Source of the DNA: Durusdinium trenchii
Taxonomy: Eukaryota; Sar; Dinophyceae; Suessiales; Symbiodiniaceae
Length of the DNA stretch: 64,000 bases
Direction: 5' to 3'
Assembly: GCA_963970005.1 (NCBI GenBank)
Contig: CAXAMN010028861.1
Span: 292,777 to 356,776 of the forward strand
Positions 44,176 through 54,700 of the stretch are shown here, piece after piece. Both the position numbers and the translations under genes were made by a program. The notes beneath the pieces were generated by a model that saw nothing but the letters and a program-made list of their open reading frames with translations, made no database searches and was not told the DNA's origin. Position 1 is the first letter of the stretch. Every line of letters begins with the position of its first letter.

Positions 44176-45350
44176 CTCCTCAGCTTCACAGTTCATCCCC
44201 CTCTTTGCCAACGGCAGGGCGAATTATCGGGGTCCGGATCCCACCACGCATGGGGTCTCACTCGACAAGCCCTGGCCAATGCTCGGCTCGGCCGCGAGAA
44301 ACCGTTCCGGAAAACAAACAAAGCAAAAAGAAACACGAAAGGGTCGGTCAAGCTTTGAAGCTGCCAAGCTTCCAAAGGTTCTGCAAAATCGGGGCTGAAG
44401 ATCAAGCTTTGCAAGTTACATGGGAGGTTCTTCACCTGGAGCATTCCATGAACATCCTCCAGGTGTAGCAGACCCTCCAATGCGAACTCTTCATCCTCTA
44501 CCTGAGGGATCGCAACGACGAAAAAAGGCAGCGAGGGACCTCTGGCATCACCGGTACCTCCGACGCCTTAACAGCACGAATCCATAGCAAATATGCTATC
44601 AATGCCTATAGAGATCCAGTCGAACACATCAGGTTCTGAGAAGGTACAACTGGATCCCCTAGGGGGTATACATGCTATATCTATCCATTCCAGGTCCATT
44701 CCTTTCATTAAGACCCTTGTCTTCCCAAAGCACGTCCGTTCTCCCGATGTCCCAAAGGTCTCCGTGGCCACCACGGCACCTGAAAGCCCTGTAGGAAGCG
44801 CCAAGCCTGCAAGAACTGCACCGGCCTGTAAGCGTAGCACACTTGAGCCCTGGTGCCTGCAAGCAGGCCTTGCTCCTGGCGTGCCACGGCTTGTGCCCGT
44901 GTTTGGGTCGGTTCCGATGGACAAAAAACGGAGCATTGATTCAGAAACTTTGAGAAACAACAAATGATTCAATTCATGAAAGCCTTGGAAACCAGCAACC
45001 AGAAATGCCCTGTAGACTACCTGAAAGAAACAATACTATGAAATACAAAAGAATCAAGTATTATAGTCCTACAGATTGATACATCTTCAATATCGATGAA
45101 AGGCATATGTCTGGTCCTTGGGATTCTACCTCCATGTTTCATGAAAGCAACTCCTCTCCTTCAAGGTCTTGTTTAACTCCACTTTCTCGCTTCTCAGGAG
45201 CACCGACATCGCGGCACCCCCTTGCGGCAAACATCGCTCGCCCAGGAGTCGTCGCAGCTCGCGTCCTGTCATCTCTTCCGGCACCGGGAGCAGGAAGCGA
45301 CCAGCGAAGCCCAGCACTTCGAGCTCCACGTGGTGAACAACGCAGGACTC
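42918..45350 (-). CDS. Ubiquitin-like plus FNIP-repeat protein gene
   Basis: Three minus-strand pieces are recognised: a ubiquitin-like exon (45350-45156), a short exon (44501-44370) with VEDEEFALEGLLHLEDVHG, and a long repeat exon (44175-42918). The protein carries about 19 repeats of 22 residues of the form LPxxLxSLxFGxxFNQSLExV, which is the FNIP type of leucine-rich repeat, and ends with LLKFECGPVRLSAAPI and a stop. FNIP proteins likely act as protein-binding scaffolds, often with F-box or ubiquitin-like domains. One or more exons between the ubiquitin-like part and 44501 are missing from my model, and there is a one-base frameshift at 43671-43676. The promoter and first ATG were not found. 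Confidence 0.72.
44370..44501 (-). CDS. FNIP gene, linker and first repeat exon
   Basis: The exon has 44 codons after CCTCAG. It reads VEDEEFALEGLLHLEDVHGM and then the first repeat LPCNLQSLIFSPDFAEPLE. It ends at GAA before a GC donor (GAA|GCTTGG). Joining to the GAA at 44175 restores the exact 22-residue spacing to the next LP. The intron 44176-44369 is 194 bp and encodes an unlikely hydrophobic stretch if read through. Confidence 0.6.
45156..45350 (-). CDS. Ubiquitin-like exon of the FNIP gene
   Basis: After a T-rich acceptor ending GTCAG the frame reads HVELEVLGFAGRFLLPVPEE, MTGRELRRLLGERCLPQGG, then MSVLLRSEKVELNKTLKE. This has the ubiquitin pattern: strand, turn, strand, helix (GRELRRLL), strand, and LxxxxTLKE near the end. 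The exon end is set near AAG GAG (about 45156) by analogy only. No ATG lies in frame directly before it. Confidence 0.6.
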
Positions 45351-46167
45351 CTGACACCGAGCCAAAAAAAGAACTGCAGGGCCAGGGGAGTGTTGAAAAA
45401 GAACCAACGCTGACGATCACGGTGAAATCCATCAGTCTGCTCCCAAATGACTCCCCCTGGAGGGTCTAAAGGAGTCACCGGCCGATGGTGCATCCGTTCC
45501 CCGGCGATTGTTGGGACTTCGTGGGGCCGATGAGGTGAGGTTTTGGTATGGGCATGGTGGTGTAGCTGGTGTCAGAATTGCAAGGGTGAAACGGATCAAG
45601 CCGTGAAAGTACACAGCGGTCATGAAAAGTCACAGCGGGCACGAAAAGAACGGTTACCAAGTTACCAAACCCAGTGCGTCCCTGGTCTTCGTATGTCTTC
45701 GTCTCCTTGTGCAACTCGGCAAGCTCTGACACTTCAAGCGCGCTTTGGATCTCCATGGCTTGTCATTCAGCTGCTATGTTTCAGACGAAGTGAGTTGGTT
45801 CAAAACCGGGGGTGTTTGGTATGACCACCGCACACACGAGTGTCTGGCGCCAGACGAGTGTAAAAGGCACCACCAGTCTGACTTTAAGCCCTTCCTTGAA
45901 AGAGGGTGAAAGTATCGACATGTAACCCTCACACCTTGTGGACCAACGAAAATGAAAGGAATAGACATGAATAGAGCACTCGTGAGGTCCACCGAATCCC
46001 CGGGTGAGTTCGGGGCTCCGCCGGGCTCCGCGTGCGACAAAAATGCCTGCGAAATGGCGCGATAGATGGGTTGAACGTGGGGCGAAATGGATCAAGTTGG
46101 TGTACCTGTGCAACACTTCTCACGCACCAGGTGACACAAGCATAAAACGACTTATGTGAAGTCCCAC

Positions 46168-46280
46168 CTGCCGCGTCTGATGCGGCTCCCTGGGCAGATG
46201 GGACACTTTGAGAAGGTGCAGGCCCAGTCTTCGAATTCAACAACGAATCCATCATCTTCCCACCCCCATCCTTCTGCCAT
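46168..46280 (-). CDS. Candidate first exon, Cys-containing
   Basis: ATG at 46280 opens MAEGWGWEDDGFVVEFEDWA and then CTFSKCPICPGSRIRR, and the exon would end at GGCAG before GTGGGA with two bases over. An overlapping frame (MMDSLLNSKTGPAPSQSV) is also open to the same donor. The Cys pair CPIC could belong to a zinc site. No family recognised. Confidence 0.35.
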
Positions 46281-47355
46281 TATGAACCGCACAACCAGCT
46301 GCTGCCCATTGACCGCTCTCTTTCCCTCTCAACCAGAAGGCCTGGGGCCTGGGGAAAAGAGGCTTCGAGGTGCTTTAACACCATGCTCAGTGGTGTGCTA
46401 TCAGAACATTCCTTAGCCAATCCCAGGTTCGAATCTTTCGATGTTCGCTGTCACTTTTGGTCGCTTTCAGATCTGCTTTCCACTTGGTCACTGGAAAGTG
46501 TGGAAGGCCCTCGGTGGCAGTGACGATTGTGACTGGCTAGTTGAAGGGTAAGGGATGGTAGGGGTAGGTGCTCAAATCGGTTAACCCCTAATCCTTGGTT
46601 GTCCTGCATGTCTTTCCTTGCGGGAATAATAGAAGAGATTCCATTGTTCAAACCAAAGAACGTGCAGCATCTTGATGTCGCAATACTCCTTGGATCTTCA
46701 TGTCTCACTCAGTCTGCCATGCTTTTCATCTGATTCCAGTGAGGGTTTTTGTGGATTCGATTCAACAGCTTGAAAATCACCTGACACCCACACTTCTCAA
46801 GGTTTATGTCTATGTTTTGTGGGTTGTGTGGGGAAGTCCTCCCAAAAGTTCACTAAAGGATGCTAAAGGATTGAACGGGAGCAGAACCGAACGCGAGTAG
46901 GGCGACGGGTTCCGCCGCGGTTGGGAGTCCTCACCCAGTCCATTGAACCCATGGCGTAACGGCCCACCGTGATGTCCTACGTGGCGGAGGTGGCCCGATG
47001 GTGAATGGCTTGTGAATGGCTTCAGGTCGAGCAGTGCCCAAACCGCGCACGGGCCTCACTGAACTCCTTAAGGCCTGGAGATGTGACACTGCGATTCCAC
47101 ATCGAGGAGAGGGGGGGCCCTGAGACATTCCATCCCGACAGATCCCTTGTTTTATTTTGATGACACCTGTGCTCTCTGGCACCCTTCCACTGTTCTTGTC
47201 CGATAGGGCAAGTTTGGGATCCATTTGCTACAACGGTTCATTGAAGAAGATTACTTGTTTTACTCCATGTTGCCCAGATGTTGGGATGTCCCATTCCCTC
47301 AGCTGTAACAGTGGATGATGGTTAGTAAAGGCCCTTCTCTAAAACAGTGCTCACC

Positions 47356-47925
47356 CTACCCAAATGATCCCAAATGAATCTTTGAATACCAGCACCAGCG
47401 TTGACTCCTCTCTCTGTTTTGGCCTCCACATCGCACCGGGCCCAGCGTTAGTTTGGGGCAAACAGTGCTCCGATGGGCTGTGGAGAGCTGACTGATGGGT
47501 GCTGGTGGTTGGGGCTGACTGATGGGGTGCTGTGTGTGGAGTGCTGGCGCATCTGCTTGACTCTCTGAGAGCGCAGTGCTGGGCTGACGTTTTGCGCGAT
47601 TCTTGAGCCAATCTGTGCCACGTGTGCTGGAGCTGCTGCCATCCAACGTGTTCAATTGCGTTGAAGCAATAAACGTACTGGCCTGAGGGAACACCTGGGT
47701 GCACGAAGCAACATCCCCTTTCAAGGGAAATGGGATGCCCATGCGCAGCATCTGAAAAAGAAACCGTCTCAGTGTTGCCCAATGTTGACCATATGTCTGC
47801 CAGCAATGAAAACCAGCAGATGTTTGCTGGATCATCACGTTCCCGTCCCCCAGAAAGACTCTCAGGGACTCCATTTTTCTCCCATCTAGGAACTCCAGAT
47901 CGGCGCTTGCCTTGCGCTCTCCCAA
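47356..47925 (-). CDS. Long open frame of doubtful coding value
   Basis: This is a 189-codon minus frame, with GERKASADLEFLDGRKMESL near the start and a His/Pro/Gln/Ser-rich second half. The length is near what chance allows in a window of this size and no motif is recognisable. Confidence 0.2.
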   Translation of the reverse strand: MGERKASADLEFLDGRKMESLRVFLGDGNVMIQQTSAGFHCWQTYGQHWATLRRFLFQMLRMGIPFPLKGDVASCTQVFPQASTFIASTQLNTLDGSSSSTRGTDWLKNRAKRQPSTALSESQADAPALHTQHPISQPQPPAPISQLSTAHRSTVCPKLTLGPVRCGGQNRERSQRWCWYSKIHLGSFG

Positions 47926-47929
47926 CGTC

Positions 47930-50480
47930 CTTGAGAACCCTGGAAAGGCGTGCCAGGCCAGGCCAGGCCTTAGGGCCCTAAAGATCCGATTCTCAGAGCA
48001 ACCTCCGGTTCACACAGGTCCACAACATGTCTCTCATTCATGGAAAACACGGTTCAACCGACGACCAGGACCACGAATTCAGTGTGGGAGTCCAGAAAAA
48101 AGAAGAATTCTGTGTCCCGGAGCAGCGTGAAATGTCATGAAGGGGTTGAGTGATTTCTCATGACGTCTCCTTCACTTCACACTCCCATCATCTCCCATCT
48201 GCCTTTTTTCGTATCGCTGTCGCAGGACAAATCCTTCAGCTCCTTGATCCTCCTTCAGCTGTCCCAAGATCACACCTTCCGAGCCCATCTCCGACTTCAG
48301 ACTCCCAGCTCTCCAGCTCTCGCTCTCCAGCTCTCGCTCTCACCGGCGCTTCAGGCTCGTTCCTCACGGCGGGACGTGGCGGGGCTCCTCCACCGGTCCT
48401 TCGGGTCGCCAGAGGTGCCCTCCATCAGCGTTGACATGGCTGCTGACCCATCCGCAGGTCGGGTGTGGTACTCCCACCGTCCATGCCGCGCTGGTCGGTG
48501 TTTTAGGAGATCAACAAGTCGGTGCCTTTTAAGGAGCGAATGGCATCCAGCTCGGCCTGCCACAACGGGGGTGAGCGCTGTGCACCACGGGGGTGCTGCG
48601 TAGCTTTGGAGGGTTCGGGGGACCAAAACTGGGTGCTTTCACGTGATGTTCCGTGGTTCTCCAGAAAGATCATCAAGTGAAAACTATACCTTCCGTAGGG
48701 ATTCATACCTTCTCAAGTACGGTGATGTGTTCGACACTCTTATGTAGGTGGCAGGAGGCTCCAGTCGTACCTTCGGTTCGTTGTAAGCCCTGGATCCCGG
48801 ATGGGCTTTTTATCGCTTAGCTGGGCCCCCCCACCGAAATAGGCCCACCCTTGGGCACCACAGTCCCTTTCTGGGTGCGTGGTCTACCACATGTGTCGAC
48901 AGGGGGGGGAGATCTCCCAACCTGACGGATGTCGTCTGTTGATGTTCCCAGACTGGTGCCCTTGAGGGGTCTCCCTATTCGAAAGACGGGACCCTACCAG
49001 CACCACGGTTAGAACTCCACATGTCCAATCGCCTCCAATAGCAAGCGGTGATTCGGAACACTCCATGAACCACCCTGACTGACTGGGGGTCCTGGTATAG
49101 GATTGATATATATATATATATAGATATAGATAGATTGATATTTATGCCCTTTCATGGATTGGGCACATCTTCGTTTAATCCAACGATGAACTCCGTAGAA
49201 CTCCGTAGAACTCGGTCGCAGCAATGCCGGCCGGAGTCATCTGCGATCCGATAGGGGAGAAATAGCCGTCAAAGGGTCGACATGACAAGCAGGGATCAAC
49301 AATACCAGTATGTCAAGCATGATCAAGCTATGCAGTATGCAGGATCAACGTGTCAAGCATGCAGGATCAACAAGCAGTTAGACAAGCAGGATCAATCTCT
49401 AGACATTTCTGGGATCTCATTCTAACAATATTAATAGTATATACCAGGACCCTCCTGTCACGGGTGTCTATTTATAGCCCCTTAGCTGTTAAGGGGTGTC
49501 CATGAACCACCCTGACTGGGGGTATATAGTTGGTACCAAAATTAAAAAAAAACAGAGCCTTCCCAAAGCAGATCCACCTGCGGATGCCACTTGTTCACTC
49601 AACTTGAATCGTCCACCCGATCTTTTTTATCACCCCCCATCCGCATCTGCAATTCCAATCCCCGACGGATGATGATCCGAATGCGCACCTTCAAGGAGCT
49701 GGACACTAAGCGCTCTCGTGCCAGTGACCCTTGCAGCTGCTCCACCTAAGCGGACCGTAATGGGCCTTGTGGACACGGGTGCACCGGTTCCAACCCATCG
49801 TTGTACAAACATGGCGTTCTCCAGCTTGGGAAAAGGATGGTGTCAAGGCGTTCTCTCTGTTCACCTATCTCATCCTACACCATTCTACACCTACAGACAG
49901 ACATCTCGACATCACGTCTTGCTTTCACAAAACGGGTACCCCCATCGCACGCACCCCACCACGCTCCACTCGCCAGGCCCCAGGGCTTGTCGCAGGAGAT
50001 GGGCCACCACGGGGTCCGGATGCCCTGCACCCGCCCCGGCAGAAACACCAGACGTGGAGGCGCATGGACATGTGAGAAGACACAGTCAGGAGCTACATGT
50101 GAGTTAGTGAACGAACTTTTTGGACATCAAAGAGTTGAACGTCCATTTTGGAGCAGTGTCTGGAAAATCTTTTTTGGAGCATCACAGGTCTGTTAAACTT
50201 AAGATGAAGTCTGCCGCAGCTAAAGAAGGTATGGAAATGACCGTCTAAGTTCCACCTATAAATTATCCAAAAATACAGTGCGACGGCGCGCCGTTCTCAA
50301 TCTCTTTCAAAAACATCCCCAACTGACACAACAATTACTATAAGATCAGGGTAGTTGATGTTCTCCAAAAAAAAAACGATACTCTTCAGTCAACTCTTTC
50401 CACCACGGTCAGAGTCACGGCGGTCATAGTGAGAAAACCCCACGGAAAAGAACGGAACGTTCGATTGCCCCTCTTCGCTC
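47930..50480. other. Mostly noncoding stretch with possible tiny exons
   Basis: On the minus strand, AELDAIRSLK (about 48544-48576) follows a TGTGGCAG acceptor, and DGSAAMSTLMEGTSGDP lies near 48,420. Both could be small exons of the large minus-strand gene but cannot be fixed. At 49.28-49.40 kb a CAGGATCAAC motif is repeated irregularly. A TA dinucleotide run lies at about 49106-49122. Confidence 0.35.
49444..49522. repeat. Hairpin repeat, CCAGGACCC family, copy 3
   Basis: It begins CCAGGACCCT, has the inner hairpin CCCCTTAGCTGTTAAGGGG and ends at CTGACTGGGGG, in the opposite orientation to 42424-42503. A fragment of the same end (CATGAACCACCCTGACT) lies at about 49061-49095. Confidence 0.7.
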
Positions 50481-50484
50481 TGAC

Positions 50485-50539
50485 CTGAGATCTGATGCCG
50501 CAACGAAGCTTCCCGTTCGGCCGCCTCCAAGTGGCTCAC
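50485..50539 (-). CDS. Candidate coiled-coil exon
   Basis: Fifty-five bases between GCTCAG and a GT donor (CAG|GTCAGA) encode VSHLEAAEREASLRHQIS, a heptad-like helix. The strand and style agree with the exons at 51-59 kb; the phase to the neighbouring exon does not close, so an exon may be missing between. Confidence 0.38.
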
Positions 50540-51064
50540 CTGAGCGACATCGTGGGGATGTATATAGTTTGCACTATACACATACATGAAAGGCGAATCG
50601 CGGCACCCCGTTCACATCCGTTCACATCTTTCACCAAACAGGTGGTGTCTAAAACTGTTGGTAGTATAATTTTGATCATGTGAGTGCGTCAAAATGAATT
50701 GAAAGTTACTCCCACAGCGTAAGCCTCCGAGATCCACCGAGCTATTGGTCTATATAGCGCCGGTCCAGTCTCAATAGCTATTGCGCAATAGGGGAGGTTG
50801 GGATTGAGGTGCTTGCGGTTGTTTACGGTGACGTTGCTACGGTGTTCTTTGGTTTGTTCCTGCTAGATCCTGATGGTAGTTAAGAATAGTCAAGATATTA
50901 ATTAAGATTAAAACCGATCCGATTCAAGCATCTCGCACCTCGCGCTTGCGACCAATTGGTTGAGGTTAGGTCCAAAGCCCCATATGGGTCCAAACCTCGC
51001 ACCTGTTGCAAACCCCGGTTTGAACGCCTCCGCGTCACGCCACCTCCCTCCCTCACCTCCCCAC

Positions 51065-51152
51065 CGGTCGCGCGCCTCGAGGGAGCGGTGGAACTCGTCC
51101 CGCTCCTCGGCCAAGCGCAGCAGCGCCCCGCGCAAGGCCTCCACGTCGTGAC
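51065..51152 (-). CDS. Candidate coiled-coil exon
   Basis: Eighty-eight bases after GGTCAG encode HDVEALRGALLRLAEERDEF then HRSLEARD, strongly helical. It could join to the exon at 51743 if that one ends early at a GC donor. An alternative is that an ATG at 51252 (MNHLFSSLRLPPH) starts a separate product. Confidence 0.42.
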
Positions 51153-51555
51153 CTGACCGAACGGCGTCGTTGAAGCCGGTGCGGTTTTCGCCGTGCGGTT
51201 TCGGCGGCTCCGCGTGCGGTGGTAGGCGAAGAGATGAGAAGAGGTGGTTCATGGTGGGTCAATGAAGAAGTATTACTGTAGGTCACAGTAGGTCAGTAGG
51301 GACGAAGACTTGTGTCCTGATCTGATGCACCTCTGTAAGGATTTCTGAAGTTGAACTCATGAAAATCTTGCAGTCCAAGCCCGCATGAAACATGTGGAAC
51401 CCACACACATAAACATCTTGATCTTCAGTGAAACTGATTCAAAAATCCCCTACCTGGATGACAAAACATCTCCATGTGGGGTTCTATTCATCAACAGCCT
51501 ACAATAAGCCCCCAACATGTTATATAATCTAATATATATAGTAATATAGTAACTG

Positions 51556-51743
51556 CTATTCCAACATTTGCTTGAGAATTATGAGATCCAAATTCGCATG
51601 ATCCAAGATGCTATCTAGCACAGCAGTCGCCGCCGGCAGTGCATCCACGGGCGCTGTGTGCCGCAAGGTGTCTGCCACTTGCCGCAGGCGCTGTGTGGCA
51701 CGCTCCGCGTGCGACGTGAGGTGTTCGTGGGAAGCCGCATCAC
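51556..51743 (-). CDS. Helical-protein gene, last exon of chain
   Basis: After TGTCAG the frame reads GDAASHEHLTSHAERATQRL, RQVADTLRHTAPVDALPAAT,  then AVLDSILDHANLD, and stops at 51556. It may be the C-terminus, or it may splice from a GC donor inside AVLDS to the exon at 51152, which would keep phase. Confidence 0.52.
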
Positions 51744-54700
51744 CTGACACGGTGGGGTGAATGATCAGGAAGAGAAGCTAAAAGGTGAGCGCCGGATTGA
51801 AGTCTAAAGAGTTATAAAGTATATAAGAAGCAAGGAATTCCATGGAATTCCCGTTGGGGTCACCAAAATAACGAGTTTTTGTATCGGTATGCTGTCCGAG
51901 TTTGCACCACTTCATAGTTGGCTACGTCGGCCCGATCTCCAAATGTAAGGCGATTCCTTTTGGAACTTCCGTCCAGCCCCACTGAGAACCCAAGTAGAGG
52001 TATAGCTCTAGAACAAGTTGCAGGCTCAGGGTATGATGCCAGGCTCCCCATCCTGCCTATGGCATGTTTTGCAATTTGTATGTTGCATGTTCTTGGAATT
52101 GGCACCAAAGAAAGATGATGAAAGATGCAAAGGAGCCTGCTTACACACCACCAGCACCATGCGATGGAGAAAGCCGATGGGCTTGGTGTTTTTCATGCAC
52201 TTCAAACAACTATACTGATACTGCTTACATGTGGTAAGAGGATGCCCTTGGTTCTAATGAGGTGGCACATCAGAGAGAGAACTTGGGAAGATCACCCATG
52301 CAACATGACCTACCCGCTTTCCAAAGGGAATCCTTGACCAACTGAGGAAACTTTGCTGGGTCATTCTGAATTGGCCCGAGGTGCGAAACGGGACGCGAAA
52401 CGCTTTGACGAAAGAGAGGTGCGACGCGCGTGTGGACCTGCACGGCTAAACACTTGGGACCTGCACGCCTCGAAGGTGTCGCCCGACCCCAGCAAAAGAT
52501 TGATCATCCTGGAACCTGAAGCATCCACTTTGTTGGCGGATCATTTCCCCAAACAACCCAAGCAACCCTACTAAACTATGTATGTTTAAGGCATTCAGAA
52601 TGCAATTGAAGGAAACACACCCCCACGGTGCATGATCATGATGGGAACTCTTGCTTCACACGCTAACCATCCTCAACCATGCCACTTTTGCATTCCACAT
52701 CACTCCTCACCTCAACCAAACCTTTGTCTTCAGTTTGGCCATCTGCCCCCCATCTACCAGACCTCCTCACCTCCTCTGTCCCTGCACTTCCCACCTGCCT
52801 GGCATCTCCGCCACCTGCCGCAGCTCTTCGTGGAGCACCGTGCCCCGGAGCCGCTCCGCCGCAGTGGCGCTGCGCAGCCGCAGATCCGACGCGTCGGCGT
52901 CGGACGGCTCGAGGGCCCAGAGCGCCCAGGCTTCAGCGAGCTCGGCCACCTGCGGCGGGTGGAGAGGCCACCGAAGGGGTCGGATGATGTCTTTAAACAC
53001 TCAAGAGATGTTTCAAATGAAATGGATGTTTTAAATACAACTGAGATCAACTGAGTGTTTCATTTGTTAACACTCGATATTAGCTCATAATTAGCTCAAT
53101 GTTTAATTCTAAACAGCCTGATAGAACCCATGAACCCGCATGCACATATACATACAAAGGCCAAACGTTGTTTGGCACATCTTGCAAAGTAACAGTATAT
53201 AAGGAATTTTGTGAAAGCAACTCGTGAATTAGAGGAAGAATTGGCATCAGACGTTTGAAACGATGCATGCGATGGCCGGATTCAAGGCTTCCTAGCGAAA
53301 ATGCCCTCAAAACCACGCCAATCCCATCCTCCCACTGGCCGCCCCACTACCCAACCTCCTCGGCCAACGCCAGCTGCTGCGCCTGCCTGGCCTCCCGCGT
53401 CGCCGCCTCCGCCGCGCGCCNNNNNNNNNNNNNNNNNNNNNNNNNNNNNNNNNNNNNNNNNNNNNNNNNNNNNNNNNNNNNNNNNNNNNNNNNNNNNNNN
53501 NNNNNNNNNNNNNNNNNNNNNNNNNNNNNNNNNNNNNNNNNNNNNNNNNNNNNNNNNNNNNNNNNNNNNNNNNNNNNNNNNNNNNNNNNNNNNNNNNNNN
53601 NNNNNNNNNNNNNNNNNNNNNNNNNNNNNNNNNNNNNNNNNNNNNNNNNNNNNNNNNNNNNNNNNNNNNNNNNNNNNNNNNNNNNNNNNNNNNNNNNNNN
53701 NNNNNNNNNNNNNNNNNNNNNNNNNNNNNNNNNNNNNNNNNNNNNNNNNNNNNNNNNNNNNNNNNNNNNNNNNNNNNNNNNNNNNNNNNNNNNNNNNNNN
53801 NNNNNNNNNNNNNNNNNNNNCGCGGCGGCGGCGGCGACGAGGCCGCGCTGCGCGCGCAAGGCGTCTTGGAGACGCTGCAGGCGGCGTTGCTCCGCCTGGA
53901 AGGGTCAGCATGTTTCGATGCCTGCCTTTGTTTTATTGTGTGTCGGAATCCTGGGCTTTGGACACCCAGCAAAAAAGAACGCAAAACCCGCCGCTTGAGC
54001 ATGTGAAAGCCCCGACGTCTTGTGGATGTCTTCGTGTTCCCCCAAAGAGGTCGACACAATGAAGATCCCTGAGACCAAGAGGTCTTCTTGAGACTCTCGT
54101 CTTGGTGCTTTCGCTTTCACCTGTCACAAGACGATGACACTTGAGATGTAGACTCTAGACTGTAGACCCCCTGTGAAGAGGTTTTGCAATCCAATGTTGA
54201 AAGGTGTTGTTTTGTTTTAATCAACAGTCCACATGAAGTGGATCTTGGTGGATAAAGCTCAATGGAACCCCTGAACCGTTCGACATCGTCCGATGTTCCT
54301 GTCCATCAGCCATCAAGTGTATGCTGTTGATGCAGCCTGGACCTGCAGCCCTAGGCATTCATGATCGATCTGCAAATCATCACCATCCCCGGTTCGCACT
54401 AGACGACCACTTTGTAGTAGATCTATAGTACTAAGACTATTATACTTCTGATCTCTTCTGCTAGCCCCCCGTGGCGGCCAGAAGATAAGCCTGGACAGGT
54501 CAATCCAAAACCAAAATGAACAGCTGCTCCTGAGGAGCCGCTGTGCCATGCGTCACTGCACCTGCCGCGTTGACCAGTTTACCCCGCGTTACCGCGCGTC
54601 ACCAGTGGTGTGACGGCCTCCACGAGCTCCAACAACTGCGCTTGCAACTGACCGCCCTGGAGATCAGCCAGCCACGTGGGGCTGTCCGGCTCCAAGCCCG

